From Pantoea piersonii (GTDB lineage: Bacteria; Pseudomonadota; Gammaproteobacteria; Enterobacterales; Enterobacteriaceae): a DNA stretch of 64,000 nucleotides. The notes under the pieces were generated by a model. It was not told where the DNA came from and made no database searches. It saw only the letters and a program-made list of their open reading frames with translations. Within the stretch, counting starts at the first letter, position 1. Each line of letters begins with the position of its first letter. Positions 54,673 to 63,964 of the stretch are shown in pieces. A program made the translations under genes and the position numbers. Location of the stretch: the NCBI RefSeq assembly GCF_003612015.1, contig NZ_RARB01000005.1, positions 1 to 64,000 on the forward strand, given 5' to 3'.

Positions 54673-54834
54673 ATGAATGAAGAGTTTGAGCGCCAGCAGT
54701 TTGAACGCTGGATCCGCAGCGATGAATTTTTTGAGGAACGCTGGCTGAGACGAGACAGTTCCAGAGGCTATCGTTACCATCTGGTGGAGAATCGCTGGAA
54801 GGCGTGGCTTGCCCGTAGCAAACTGAGCCAGTAG
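54673..54834 (+). CDS. microprotein of 53 residues
   Basis: The product MNEEFERQQFERWIRSDEFFEERWLRR...YHLVENRWKAWLARSKLSQ has 53 residues, with a repeated aromatic/charged pattern (FERWI ... RWKAWLAR) reminiscent of the WxAW motif in phage Ea22-like and related small proteins. No phage genes surround it. GAAGACCTGAAG precedes the ATG, a weak site. Not recognised with confidence. Confidence 0.5.
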   Translation: MNEEFERQQFERWIRSDEFFEERWLRRDSSRGYRYHLVENRWKAWLARSKLSQ

Positions 54835-55284
54835 CGCTTAGCCTTATTTAAGCCTTAGTAACCCCCTGCGCTGATGCAGACATCAGGTGTCCGGGAAGAT
54901 TATTTGCGCTTTTATCTGCTTAAGAAAAACAGCTGGCCTTATAAGTGGGTCGGCTTATTAAAAAACGCGTCATAGCGCAGCAAAATTCATCAGTAAAAAC
55001 TGACTTAATTAAGCGCTCACTCAATGCGTAAATTGCGCCGGGCAGCTGCGTCACAGGGTGGCGGTGTTCCGTACGGCCTGAGCCGGTAACAGCAGGACCT
55101 TTGCGGCCCTTTATCCTGCCTGATCACTGTATCACCCTGTCAGCGCGTTCGCCCCTGAAGAAACGGCGGGCTTAGCGGATCGTGTCATCGCTTAAGCGGC
55201 CGTTTGTTTACTGCTGCTTTCGTGCAACGCAGGCGTTTTTAAACGCTATGCTTATGGGTCAGGCCAGAAAGAGCAGAGGTAGGT
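54835..55284. other. 450-bp intergenic region
   Basis: No coding frame with a ribosome binding site and no clear RNA structure is visible. The 3' part is the upstream region of the 103-residue ORF. Confidence 0.35.
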
Positions 55285-55596
55285 TTGTACATAACAGAGA
55301 TCGATATTGATCATTACGCGCTTGAGTTAAGGCGTATTGCAGCAGGGTATCAGACAGGCGAAAAACTACAGGATGTTAAAAAGCGAGTCGACGGGCTGAT
55401 TGATACGCTTAAAATGACGCTGGCCAGCGATGCGCAGCTGCAGGTGCAAAAATGGAGCGAACTGGCGGAGGCGTTGAGCCACTATATGAAAAATACCGCC
55501 GATCCCGACTGGACCACCATCATGGCCTACGCCAAAAGAAAGGTAAACCGAAGTAAACAGAACGCCATGTTCCGACGTAAACGCTTTAAGAATTAA
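55285..55596 (+). CDS. uncharacterised small helical protein
   Basis: The product has 103 residues and is mostly helical, acidic at first and very basic at the end (YAKRKVNRSKQNAMFRRKRFKN). It starts at TTG with AGAGG 5 bases upstream and no better ATG. A strong terminator follows, supporting a real transcript. Not recognised; the basic tail may bind nucleic acid. Confidence 0.6.
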   Translation: MYITEIDIDHYALELRRIAAGYQTGEKLQDVKKRVDGLIDTLKMTLASDAQLQVQKWSELAEALSHYMKNTADPDWTTIMAYAKRKVNRSKQNAMFRRKRFKN

Positions 55597-55617
55597 ACCG
55601 CCAGCGGCGGTTTTTTT
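55595..55617 (+). terminator. intrinsic terminator after the 103-residue ORF
   Basis: AAACCGCC (55595-55602), loop AGC, GGCGGTTT, then a run of seven T. Confidence 0.88.
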
Positions 55618-55790
55618 CTGCCTGTCGCTTACCGCCCGCACGCCTCTTGCTGACAAGTTTCCCCAGGCCGCACAGGCTATACTCTCTCACTTCACCGCAG
55701 TGCAACGTTGTTATGCAGTAATGGTTCCATGCGCAGATTCACCCGTCATTAACCCTCAACACGCAGTGTTACCGGATTTGGGAGATCACC

Positions 55791-56792
55791 ATGAAGAAAA
55801 TTGGCATCAACGGTTTTGGACGTATTGGCCGTCTGGTTTTACGACGCATTCTGGAGCAGCAGGAGGCGGTGGAGGTGGTCGCGATTAACGATCTCACCTC
55901 GCCGGAAATGCTGGCCTATCTGCTGAAGTATGACTCCAACTACGGCGCCTTCCATAGCGACGTCAGCGTGGACGGCAATACGCTGCTGGTCAACGGTAAA
56001 AAAATTACGGTCTTTGCAGAGAAAGAGGCGAAGAATATTCCGTGGGGATCGCTGGGCGTCGACGTCGTCATTGAATGTACCGGTTTCTATACCTCAGCGG
56101 AAAAAGCGCAGGCGCATCTGGACGCTGGCGCAGGCAAAGTGCTGATCTCTGCGCCAGCAGGCGAGATGAAAACCATCGTTTATAACGTCAACCACGACAC
56201 CATCAGCGCGGAGGACAAGATCATTTCCGTTGCCTCCTGCACCACCAACTGCCTTGCGCCGATGGCGAAAGCCCTGCACGACAGCTTTGGCATTAAAGTT
56301 GGTACCATGACCACCATTCACGCCTATACCGGCACCCAGGCGCTGGTGGATGGGCCGCGCGGCAAAGATTTCCGCTCATCGCGCGCCGCTGCGGAAAATA
56401 TTATCCCGCACAGCACCGGCGCGGCGAAGGCGATCGGGCTGGTGATCCCGGCGCTGACCGGCAAGCTGAAAGGCCACGCGCAGCGCGTGCCGACCAAAAC
56501 GGGTTCGGTCACCGAGCTGGTGTCGATTCTGGAGAAAAAAGTCACGGTCGACGAGGTTAACGCGGCGCTGAAGCGCGCCTGCGAGAACAATGAGTCGTTT
56601 AAATATACCGAAGACCAGATTGTCTCCACCGACGTGATCGGCGTGCCTTACGGCTCTGTCTTTGATGCGACCCAGACAGAAATCAGCGAAGCGGGCGATC
56701 TGCAACTGGTTAAAACCGTCTCCTGGTACGATAACGAATATGGTTTTGTCACCCAGCTGGTGCGCGTGCTGCATCTCTACGTCACCCTCTGA
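55791..56792 (+). CDS. gapC: glyceraldehyde-3-phosphate dehydrogenase, GapC type
   Basis: A 333-residue type I GAPDH that converts glyceraldehyde-3-phosphate to 1,3-bisphosphoglycerate with NAD. It has the N-terminal [14 protein letters not shown], catalytic Cys150 in [42 protein letters not shown] and [12 protein letters not shown]. It is closest to E. coli GapC (a pseudogene in K-12) and should be a second GAPDH beside gapA. GGGAG precedes the ATG. It is monocistronic and converges on a LysR gene. Confidence 0.9.
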   Translation: MKKIGINGFGRIGRLVLRRILEQQEAVEVVAINDLTSPEMLAYLLKYDSNYGAFHSDVSVDGNTLLVNGKKITVFAEKEAKNIPWGSLGVDVVIECTGFYTSAEKAQAHLDAGAGKVLISAPAGEMKTIVYNVNHDTISAEDKIISVASCTTNCLAPMAKALHDSFGIKVGTMTTIHAYTGTQALVDGPRGKDFRSSRAAAENIIPHSTGAAKAIGLVIPALTGKLKGHAQRVPTKTGSVTELVSILEKKVTVDEVNAALKRACENNESFKYTEDQIVSTDVIGVPYGSVFDATQTEISEAGDLQLVKTVSWYDNEYGFVTQLVRVLHLYVTL

Positions 56793-56807
56793 GTACGGGC
56801 GGGCTGT

Positions 56808-57695
56808 TCAGCCCGCTCTGTTTCCCAGCTGTTCCTGCAAAAAATTCAGCAGCACGCGGTTTACTTCGCTGCGCTGGCGATGCTGCGGATAGACTGCATT
56901 CAGGCAGAGCGGCGCGGGTTGAAACGGCTCCAGCACGCTGACCAGCTCGCCGCGCTTCAGCGCCGGCCCGACAATAAATTCCGGCAGCAGTACCAGCCCC
57001 AGCCCGGCAATCGCCGCATCGCGCAGCACTTCGCCGTTATTGCTCAGCATCGGACCCTGGACAATCACGCTTCGGCGTTTGCCCGACTGCTGCAGTTCCC
57101 AGCCGCTTAGGGCTTCCCGTCCGTAGCGCAGACAGGCGTGCTGTGCCAGATCGTCCGGCGTGTCGGGTTCGCCCGCACGTGCCAGATAAGCAGGGCTGGC
57201 GCAAATCAGACGCCGTTGTTCGCCGAGACGGCGCGCAATTAACGTCGAATCGGCCAGCGCGCCGATTCGAATAGCCATATCGAAACCTTCGCCGATCATA
57301 TCGACGTAACGATCCGCCAGTTCAATATGAAACTGCAGGGCAGGATGCTGCGCCAGGAACTGCGCGATAAGCGGTGAAAGATGGCTCATGCCGAACGACA
57401 TCGGCATGCTGATACGGAAGGTGCCGTGAAGCTCCTGCCGACGCGTCGACATCGCCTGCTCTGCTTCGCGGACATCGTCGAGAATACGCTGCGCGTGCGG
57501 CAGGAAAAGCATGCCCGCCTCCGTCACCGAGAGTTTGCGTGTATTGCGGCTCAGCAGCTGCGACCCCAGCGAGGCCTCCAGCGCGGCCATGCGGCGGCTG
57601 ACGTACTGCTTGGAGAGCATGAGCTGCTCCGCTGCGGCGGTGAAGTTGCCTGCATGAATAACGGCGACATAGATACGAAGGTCTTCTATCAGCAT
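56808..57695 (-). CDS. LysR family transcriptional regulator
   Basis: A 295-residue LysR regulator. The N-terminal helix-turn-helix is LIEDLRIYVAVIHAGNFTAAAEQLMLSKQYVSRRMAALEASLGSQLLSRNTRKLSVTEAG, followed by the periplasmic-binding-like effector domain. The ATG at 57695 is chosen; a GTG at 57704 adds three residues. It is divergent from the YhhW-like pirin gene (125-bp gap) and probably controls it. The effector is unknown. Confidence 0.87.
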   Translation of the reverse strand: MLIEDLRIYVAVIHAGNFTAAAEQLMLSKQYVSRRMAALEASLGSQLLSRNTRKLSVTEAGMLFLPHAQRILDDVREAEQAMSTRRQELHGTFRISMPMSFGMSHLSPLIAQFLAQHPALQFHIELADRYVDMIGEGFDMAIRIGALADSTLIARRLGEQRRLICASPAYLARAGEPDTPDDLAQHACLRYGREALSGWELQQSGKRRSVIVQGPMLSNNGEVLRDAAIAGLGLVLLPEFIVGPALKRGELVSVLEPFQPAPLCLNAVYPQHRQRSEVNRVLLNFLQEQLGNRAG

Positions 57696-57819
57696 ATTGT
57701 CCACTTATTCGTGACAGTGATTGCCATTCCAGCCTGTTTTTATGGAAATTAGTTTACGGTATTGTCTGTTCCATCGGAAGGGCAAAGGCGCTTCCCCTTT
57801 TACATAACAGGAGCAGACC

Positions 57820-58545
57820 ATGATTGAGCAACGACTGTCAGAGCAACGCGGCCTCGGCGACCACGGCTGGCTGCATTCACGGCACACTTTCTCGTTCGCG
57901 AATTACTGGGATCCAAAACAGAGCGGCTTTTCCGACCTGCTGGTGATCAACGACGATCGGGTTGCTGCTGCACGCGGTTTCGGCGCCCATCCGCACTCCA
58001 ATATGGAGATCCTCTCTTATGTACTGGAGGGCGCGCTGGAGCATAAGGACTCCATGGGCACCGGTTCGGTTATCGTCCCCGGCGACGTTCAGCTGATGAG
58101 CGCAGGTAGCGGCGTGACGCACAGCGAATTCAACCATTCGAAAAGCGATGGCGTGCACTTTCTGCAAATCTGGATTGTGCCGGCGGAAAAAGGAACGCAG
58201 CCTGGCTATCAGCAGATTTCGGTGCCGGAAAGCGAAAAACGCGGTCAGCTGCGCCTGATTGTCTCGCCGGAAGGCGAAGATAACGCGCTGTCGGTGCGTC
58301 AGGATATGCGTCTCTATGCCGGTTTGTTCGATGGCGATGAGCAGCAGACCTTTACGCTCAATGAAGCGCGCTACGCCTATATTCATGTCGCACGCGGCAG
58401 TGTGACGGTGAATGGCATCAGCTTTAAGGCGGGCGACGGGGCGCGGGTGCGCAATGAGAAAAGCCTGACCTTTAGCGAGGGTGACAATGCCGAAGTGCTG
58501 CTGTTTGATCTGCGCCCGGTTGAAGTGAACCATCCGAGCCGTTAA
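57820..58545 (+). CDS. YhhW/YhaK-like pirin
   Basis: The 241-residue pirin is similar to E. coli YhhW: GWLHSRHTFSFANYWDPKQSGFSDLLVINDD, then the metal motif HPHSNMEILSYVLEGALEHKDSMGTG and SAGSGVTHSEFNHS, with His59, His61, His103 and Glu105 equivalents as metal ligands. YhhW has quercetin dioxygenase activity in vitro. It is divergent from a LysR gene and monocistronic. Confidence 0.88.
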   Translation: MIEQRLSEQRGLGDHGWLHSRHTFSFANYWDPKQSGFSDLLVINDDRVAAARGFGAHPHSNMEILSYVLEGALEHKDSMGTGSVIVPGDVQLMSAGSGVTHSEFNHSKSDGVHFLQIWIVPAEKGTQPGYQQISVPESEKRGQLRLIVSPEGEDNALSVRQDMRLYAGLFDGDEQQTFTLNEARYAYIHVARGSVTVNGISFKAGDGARVRNEKSLTFSEGDNAEVLLFDLRPVEVNHPSR

Positions 58546-58553
58546 TGCCTGAT

Positions 58554-58583
58554 AAAAGCCCGACGCCAGCGCGTCGGGCTTTT
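58554..58583. terminator. bidirectional intrinsic terminator
   Basis: AAAAGCCCGACGC (58554-58566) pairs with GCGTCGGGCTTTT (58571-58583), loop CAGC. It can end the pirin gene and the membrane protein gene. Confidence 0.88.
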
Positions 58584-58647
58584 CCGTTATGTACTGTGCA
58601 AAAGAGAGACCGCTTGACGACGTTGGTCGCTCTCTGTAACCGAGCCT

Positions 58648-59355
58648 TTATCTGCCGGGCTTTTCCTCTGACGATCCTTTATCTTCCTGCTTTTCCTCTT
58701 TTTCCAGCCCGACCGGTTCCTCATGGTCCAGCCGGTGCGGCTTCAGCAGCTGAATATCCAGGATCACATAGGTCATGGTGGTAATAAACAGCGAGATAAC
58801 GCTGCCGATAACGCCGCTGGTGGTAAAGGTAAAGAAGTTATACATCACTACCCATGTGACGCAGATAAACAGCGCCAGCGCGACATTGATGGCGGAAAAT
58901 GAGTAGTGAGTGGTGCGCGCGCCCAGATCCATGATCTGCTTATACAGGTTGCCGCCGGTATATTTCTCCAGCAGCACAATGGCGCGCTCCCAGTTTTGCA
59001 GACGGCGAGCGCTGCTGCGGGTGACAAACAGAAACAGCAGCGAGAGAAAAAAGCCGGAGAAGGCGATCAGCACCGGCACTGCCTGCAGCGCATAGTCGAG
59101 GCTTTTATGGCCGGTGCTGCGCGTAGAGAGATCAAGCGTCAGGAATGCGCCGAGTGCGGCATAAAGAAACACAAACAGCGCGAGGAAAAGCGCGTTGCGT
59201 TTCCAGTCGCTCTCCACTTCAACATTCCGCTGGGCGCGGGCGTTCTGCAAAGCCAGGCGCATCGTCTCCGCCTGCACAGAGCCAGATTCGACCGTCTCGA
59301 CCGGCTCGCCGAAAAGAGTGTGCAGAAACTGTTCATCCGCCTTTTCAATCATCAT
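58648..59355 (-). CDS. four-helix membrane protein of unknown function
   Basis: The 235-residue protein has a cytoplasmic N-terminus, helices at about 53-72 and 92-111, and two more at 154-174 and 178-198, then a charged tail (EEPVGLEKEEKQEDKGSSEEKPGR). The middle part (RLQNWERAIVLLEKYTGGNLYKQIMDLG) is amphipathic. It resembles proteins annotated as RipA-type octameric membrane proteins, but I am not sure. It is monocistronic. Function unknown. Confidence 0.7.
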   Translation of the reverse strand: MMIEKADEQFLHTLFGEPVETVESGSVQAETMRLALQNARAQRNVEVESDWKRNALFLALFVFLYAALGAFLTLDLSTRSTGHKSLDYALQAVPVLIAFSGFFLSLLFLFVTRSSARRLQNWERAIVLLEKYTGGNLYKQIMDLGARTTHYSFSAINVALALFICVTWVVMYNFFTFTTSGVIGSVISLFITTMTYVILDIQLLKPHRLDHEEPVGLEKEEKQEDKGSSEEKPGR

Positions 59356-59454
59356 CTTTATTATCCATAAACGTTATACGCGATGGGCACAGTGTAATAG
59401 AGCCGCCGCGCGTGGCAAAGCACGGGCCTGAAACAGCGGCGCGCAGTAGGCTTA

Positions 59455-59572
59455 ATGGAGAAAAAAGAGGGTGGCACCGTTCTTAAAAAAGGTTTATCAA
59501 CGCTTTGCTTCGCAAAGCTGTACCGCGAGGTGACATATCAGATATTAAGAACCCGCCGCCGAGCGGTTTTTT
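59455..59572 (+). ncRNA. candidate structured RNA with intrinsic terminator
   Basis: An 8-bp closing stem GTTCTTAA (59479-59486) with TTAAGAAC (59545-59552) encloses a hairpin GCTTTGC-TTC-GCAAAGC (59502-59518). Directly after it CCGC-CGA-GCGG (59556-59566) and TTTTTT (59567-59572) form an intrinsic terminator. No plausible protein is read through it. It looks like a small RNA of about 100 nt or a stand-alone regulatory leader; no match to a known family was recognised. No strong promoter was identified. Confidence 0.45.
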
Positions 59573-60335
59573 GTTTCCAGGCATTGCTCTCTGTCAAAGT
59601 CTGTATTGATCTCTTGCTGCATTGCGCAGCCAGAGCTCTCTGTATATCACGCCGATAATTCAAGGGAAATAATATGAAAACAGCCATATATGTCAGAAGA
59701 GGCAGGAGCCATTTTCAACGAAATGAAAACTAAGCCCGCACGGGCTGAGAAATTACTCAGTAAACGCATATCAGCCTGGCACGCTGCTAGTTCATATCGA
59801 CGCAGCTAGATATGGCGGGACCGGCGTTATAGCATTTCTGTTGTTATAAACGCTGCGATTGATGGCAGCTTTCTTCTTTGGATGGGCGGCTGGAGGGAAT
59901 TGAAGAAAGAGCGATTCATGCACACAGCAAAAAGATCCGTCTGATCAGTGGTGCGCCAGTGGATCAGGCACTTTATCAGAGATAGAGGGCTGCGCAGGGC
60001 CGCCGTTTTGATAGCTGAGAGCTGCTAAAGCTGGGATAGCTCCTAACGCACTGCTTCTGCGATAAAATGGCTGCGGCTGGTATAACGGGCGTCCTGTCCT
60101 GCAGCTTTATCATGTTCTTTTCAACGCTCAGTCTGTATGACTACGTTTTTTGCGTCGGTGCGGCCATCTCGGCAATCTTGTCTAACAAAACCTATTACGC
60201 ATCCAGGCGCGCGGAAAACTGACGAGCAGATTAAGCTGACTGGTAGCAGAACATACTGGACGCCGAGACATGTGTTAATCGCTACACTGGCGGTGCCTGA
60301 CTGCCGGATCGCTCATTTTTCTGACGCCGTCTCGA
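59573..60335. other. gene-poor region with possible remnant
   Basis: About 760 bp without a supported gene. Near 59866-59990 a plus-strand frame (start lost) ends ...AHSKKIRLISGAPVDQALYQR then TAG, resembling a gene tail and probably decayed. A 19-codon frame at 59673 (MKTAIYVRRG...) recalls the first residues of serine recombinases but stops at once. Confidence 0.35.
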
Positions 60336-60587
60336 TCACCGGGTGGCATTGGGTGTTGAAGTGCCGGCAGGATGATCTTTTTTGTATAGCTCATGTATTT
60401 CGACCGTTTTCCCATCCCTGAGGGTGCAATAACCAATGAGTCCATCTTCCGATGGATACAAGTTCAATACACTGTCTGGAAGAGACTGGCAGTACTGTAC
60501 TTCAACTGATTTCATAACATCTTCTTCCTTACCAGAGGCGAGCACAGGAATGACAAGCGCTGCCAAAATCATGAAGTATTTTTTCAT
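60336..60587 (-). CDS. secreted DUF333-like small protein
   Basis: The 83-residue precursor has signal peptide MKKYFMILAALVIPVLASG and a mature part with YCQSLPDSVLNLYPSEDGLIGYCTLRDGKTVEIHELYKKDHP, the pattern of DUF333 proteins (Cys, then GYC.L.DG..VE..EL). Most relatives are lipoproteins; here no lipobox Cys follows the signal. AGAGGG precedes the ATG. It stands alone in a gene-poor region. Function unknown. Confidence 0.65.
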   Translation of the reverse strand: MKKYFMILAALVIPVLASGKEEDVMKSVEVQYCQSLPDSVLNLYPSEDGLIGYCTLRDGKTVEIHELYKKDHPAGTSTPNATR

Positions 60588-61199
60588 TAGCCCTCTTTGA
60601 AATACCAAAATCCCTGACGGTATAACCGGGATATGCCGCGCCGATCAGAACCTCTGCTGTGCCTGAATCTTATCTACTCATGCCGGGCTTATCCAGAAAA
60701 TCTCCCGTGCCGGCATGGCATATACGAAATCGTTCCGGTGAGATGGCAGCCCGATCTGATGGATGTAACAGAGATTTAACTAAGGGGCAGAAAAGGGGGC
60801 AAATCCTCTTAAATGGGGCATCTGTCAGAGGTGATCGGCGTAGGTTAGCGTTTCGAGAGGCTCCCGTAACCCATTTTGAAAACAGGCAATTAATCTTTTT
60901 TCAGATGCTCAGGGAAAAGAGTGAAACTTATCTGAAAAAAGAGGCAGCAGCCGCTGCTTAATAACAAAAACGCAAAAAGAAAGGCGATATTTATTTACAA
61001 CCTTGCGCTTAACGCTCTGTGCTTTCCTTATCTGGCAAGGCCTGCGGCCGTTTAACCGCTTTCGCCAGACAATCGCGAAGAGACGGGCTTTTGCCAGACA
61101 GTTATAACTTAGCGCTATAAGATATGTTTTTCCATTATCAGTAAGGCGGTTTGAAGATGTTATTTTAGGGCTTCGTAAAACAACACAAGTGACATTTAT
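60588..61199. other. 612-bp intergenic region
   Basis: No supported gene. The stretch 60960-61180 is the promoter region of the following lyase gene and is AT-rich; a possible 100-codon plus-strand frame at 60659 has non-protein-like composition and no ribosome binding site. Confidence 0.35.
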
Positions 61200-62570
61200 A
61201 TGGCGTCACATATTATTGATTTTCTTTTAATTGGCAACAATTTTGGTACACCAGAAATGCGCACTGTCTGGTCGGAGCAGAACCGGCTAAAACAGCAGGT
61301 CCAGGTCGAAGTCGCGCTGGCTCAGGCAGAAGGCGAACTCGGCGTGATCCCGGCGCAGGCGGCAAAGATCATTGTTGAACGCGCCGATCCATCACAGCTG
61401 GATATCGACGACATCGCTCAGCAGGGCGCGCAGATGAAACACTCGCTGATGCCGACGCTGATAGCCTTGCAAAAACAGTGCGGCGAGGCGGGCGAGTTTA
61501 TTCACTATGGCGCAACCACGCAGGATATCGTTGATACCGCTACCGTGCTGCAACTGCGCGACGCTTTCGCCATTATTCAGCGCGACGCAACCGTGCTGGC
61601 TAATGAGCTTTCTGGCGTCGCCAGGCGCTATCAGCATACCCCGATGGTGGGCCGTACGCATGGCATGCAGGCGCTGCCCACCACCTTCGGCTTTAAAGTC
61701 GCCGTCTGGCTGGACGAATTTCTGCGCCATCTGACGCGTCTTAACGACATCAAACCCCGTACGCTTACCGGCAATATCAACGGCGCCATCTCCACTTACG
61801 CTTCCTTCGGCCCACAGGGCCCGGAAGTGGAAAAGCGCACGCTGGATATTCTGGGTCTGGCAACGCCGAATATCGGCTGGCAGTCGGCGCGCGACCGCTT
61901 CTCGGAGTTCGCCTCCGTCGCGGTGCTGATCAGCGGCACGCTGGGCAAAATCGGCAACGAGCTTTATAACCTGATGCGCACTGAAATCAACGAGATTGAA
62001 GAGCCCTTCTCCGCCGGAAAGATCGGGTCAACCACCATGCCGCACAAGCGCAATCCCGCTGCGCTGGAGGGGCTGGCCAGCCTGACCGCGCCGGTGCTGA
62101 AAAGCGCCGCGCTGATCTATGAATCGATGCACGTCGAACACGAGCGCGACGCCATGAGCTGGCGCGCCGAGTGGATCGCCCTGCCGGAGATCTGTATTTA
62201 CCTCTCGGCGCAGCTGCAAAACGCCATCGCTATTTTGCGCGGCATGACGGTGAATGAAGCGCGCATGCGCCGCAACCTGAATATGCAGGGCGGTCTGCTG
62301 CTGTCGGAAAAGGTGATGTTCGAACTGGGCAAAAAGCTGGGCAAGCAGACCGCGCACCATGTGGTGTACGAGTGCGCCATGCAGGCCTACGAACAGCAGC
62401 GCGACTTCAAAGAGACGCTGCGCGCCCATCCGCAGATGGACAACAGCATTAGCGACGACGAACTCAACGGCTGGCTCGATCCGGTGAACTATCTCGGCTC
62501 GGCGCCGCGTAAGGTGGATGAGGTGATCGCCGCCGCGCAGGCGTCGGGACTGCTGGAGATACGGGCATGA
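61200..62570 (+). CDS. fumarase/aspartase superfamily lyase (PurB/PcaB-like)
   Basis: A 456-residue class II fumarase/aspartase-type lyase with the signature GSTTMPHKRNP at about residue 277, VGRTHGMQALPTTFG near 151 and EFIHYGATTQDIVDT near 99. It is annotated by similarity as an adenylosuccinate lyase or 3-carboxymuconate cycloisomerase family member, but the neighbours (acetyltransferase, amino acid ABC transporter) suggest an amino acid or substituted-succinate substrate, as inference. Its stop overlaps the next ATG by 4 bases. Confidence 0.82.
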   Translation: MASHIIDFLLIGNNFGTPEMRTVWSEQNRLKQQVQVEVALAQAEGELGVIPAQAAKIIVERADPSQLDIDDIAQQGAQMKHSLMPTLIALQKQCGEAGEFIHYGATTQDIVDTATVLQLRDAFAIIQRDATVLANELSGVARRYQHTPMVGRTHGMQALPTTFGFKVAVWLDEFLRHLTRLNDIKPRTLTGNINGAISTYASFGPQGPEVEKRTLDILGLATPNIGWQSARDRFSEFASVAVLISGTLGKIGNELYNLMRTEINEIEEPFSAGKIGSTTMPHKRNPAALEGLASLTAPVLKSAALIYESMHVEHERDAMSWRAEWIALPEICIYLSAQLQNAIAILRGMTVNEARMRRNLNMQGGLLLSEKVMFELGKKLGKQTAHHVVYECAMQAYEQQRDFKETLRAHPQMDNSISDDELNGWLDPVNYLGSAPRKVDEVIAAAQASGLLEIRA

Positions 62571-63070
62571 GCGACAGTTTCCGCCAGTTGACTGAGGCTG
62601 ATACCGCGGCCTATTACACGCTGGTGCACGCGGCCTACGCTTCCGCGCGCGATCTGGGCATTAAATTCGATGCGGCCACGGCCGACGCAGAGCAGATGCA
62701 GCGCCATATCGCTGCGCACGGGGTTTACGGCATGTTCCGCGAGGGTGAGCTGGTCGCCTCGGTGACGCTGCGTTACCCTTGGGGCCCGCTGCCGGGCCCC
62801 TTCGGTCTGCCGCATATCGGCTGGTTCGCCACCGCGCCGCACTATCGCGGTCAGCGGCTGGGAGTGAAGATGCTCGACTGGCTGGAGCAGGCCGTGCTGC
62901 ACGATCAGCTGCGCGCGCCAGCCTACTCGCTCGGCACCGCCGAAAACCATCCGTGGCTGATACAGCTTTATGAGGCGATGGGCTTTGAGAAGGTCAGCAA
63001 AAAAGACCTCGGCAAAGGCCACATCACCGTTTATATGAAAAAAACGATTCATACACAGCACGCCCGCTAA
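62567..63070 (+). CDS. GNAT family N-acetyltransferase
   Basis: The 167-residue acetyltransferase has FRQLTEADTAAYYTLVHAAYASARDLGIKFDAA at the N-terminus and the acetyl-CoA loop FATAPHYRGQRLGVKMLDWLEQAVL, then HPWLIQLYEAMGFEKV. The ATGA overlap with the lyase gene implies coupled translation. It sits before an amino acid-binding lipoprotein gene, 34 bases away, so acetylation of an imported compound is possible but unproven. Confidence 0.83.
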   Translation: MSDSFRQLTEADTAAYYTLVHAAYASARDLGIKFDAATADAEQMQRHIAAHGVYGMFREGELVASVTLRYPWGPLPGPFGLPHIGWFATAPHYRGQRLGVKMLDWLEQAVLHDQLRAPAYSLGTAENHPWLIQLYEAMGFEKVSKKDLGKGHITVYMKKTIHTQHAR

Positions 63071-63104
63071 GCGCGGCTGCACAGAAAAGACGAGGGAAAT
63101 CACC

Positions 63105-63902
63105 ATGAAAAAAGGGTTAATCGCACTGTCCGTCGTGATGGCGGCCTCACTGCTTAGCGCCTGTGACAACAATGATAAAAACGCGCAGGGCGGTTCCGAC
63201 GCCACGACCATTCGCGTCGGCGCGACCGGCCTGAGCTTTCCCGGCGCCTTTAAAAAAGATGGCAAGCTGACCGGATTCGACGTTGAGGTTACCGAAGCGA
63301 TCGCCAAAGACCTGAACTACAAAATCGACTGGGTCACCTCGGATTTCAGCGGCCTGATGGGCCAGCTGGAGGGCGGCAAGCTGGATACCGTGGCGAACGT
63401 GGTCGCTATCACGCCAGCGCGTCAGGAGAAATATAACTTCTCCACCCCTTACAGCTATTACGGCAGCCAGATCGTTACCAATAAAGGCAACGCCGATATC
63501 AACACGCTGGACGATCTGCGCGGCAAGACGATTGCCGGCGTGCTCGGCTCCAACCATCTGGCTAACCTGAAAAAAGCCTTTGGCGATAACGGCGTAACGA
63601 TCCGCACTTACGAGAGCCGCGACGGCGCAATGAACGACGCCATCAACAATCGTGTGCAGGGCTACGTCAACTCTGGACCGATTTTGATGGCCGAGATTAA
63701 CCAGAAAGGTCTGCCGCTGAAGTTTGTCGGCCAGCCGCTGGTCATCGAGTCTGTCGGTTTTCCGTTCCACAAAGATGAGAAGGGCGACAAGCTGCGCGCC
63801 GCGTTTGACAAAGAGATCGACGCAATGCGTAAGGATGGTCGCCTGAAAGCGATTTCGGAAAAATACTTCGGCGAAGATATTACCGTACAGCCGTCTCACT
63901 AA
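63105..63902 (+). CDS. amino acid ABC transporter binding lipoprotein
   Basis: A 265-residue family 3 solute-binding protein with lipoprotein signal MKKGLIALSVVMAASLLSAC (lipobox LSAC, Cys20) and a mature part ATTIRVGATGLSFPGAFKKDGKLTGFDVEVTEAIAKDLNYKIDWVTSDFSGLMGQLEGGKLDTVAN typical of polar amino acid, especially cystine-type, binding proteins. It belongs to the lyase-GNAT-ABC operon. The ligand is inferred only. Confidence 0.86.
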   Translation: MKKGLIALSVVMAASLLSACDNNDKNAQGGSDATTIRVGATGLSFPGAFKKDGKLTGFDVEVTEAIAKDLNYKIDWVTSDFSGLMGQLEGGKLDTVANVVAITPARQEKYNFSTPYSYYGSQIVTNKGNADINTLDDLRGKTIAGVLGSNHLANLKKAFGDNGVTIRTYESRDGAMNDAINNRVQGYVNSGPILMAEINQKGLPLKFVGQPLVIESVGFPFHKDEKGDKLRAAFDKEIDAMRKDGRLKAISEKYFGEDITVQPSH

Positions 63903-63922
63903 ACCCTGCGTTTACTTGTCAA

Positions 63923-63950
63923 CGTTTGCCACCGCCGGGTGGCAAACGTC
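63923..63950 (+). promoter_or_regulatory. 12-bp intercistronic stem-loop
   Basis: A perfect 12-bp stem (63923-63934 with 63939-63950, loop GCCG) lies between the binding-protein and permease genes. No T-run follows. Such loops typically reduce expression of the membrane component relative to the binding protein. Confidence 0.6.
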
Positions 63951-63964
63951 GTTAAGGGCTTTTT

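Noticed and set aside
59470..59480. T-box-like GGGTGGCACCG before the candidate RNA
   Set aside because: Resembles the T-box core only in part, no synthetase or amino acid gene follows, and T-boxes are rare in enterobacteria.
59673..59732. MKTAIYVRRG... frame resembling a serine recombinase start
   Set aside because: Stops after 19 codons and lacks the catalytic Ser motif; the likeness may be chance.
60659..60961. 100-codon frame in the gene-poor region
   Set aside because: No ribosome binding site, non-protein-like composition, no recognised motif.
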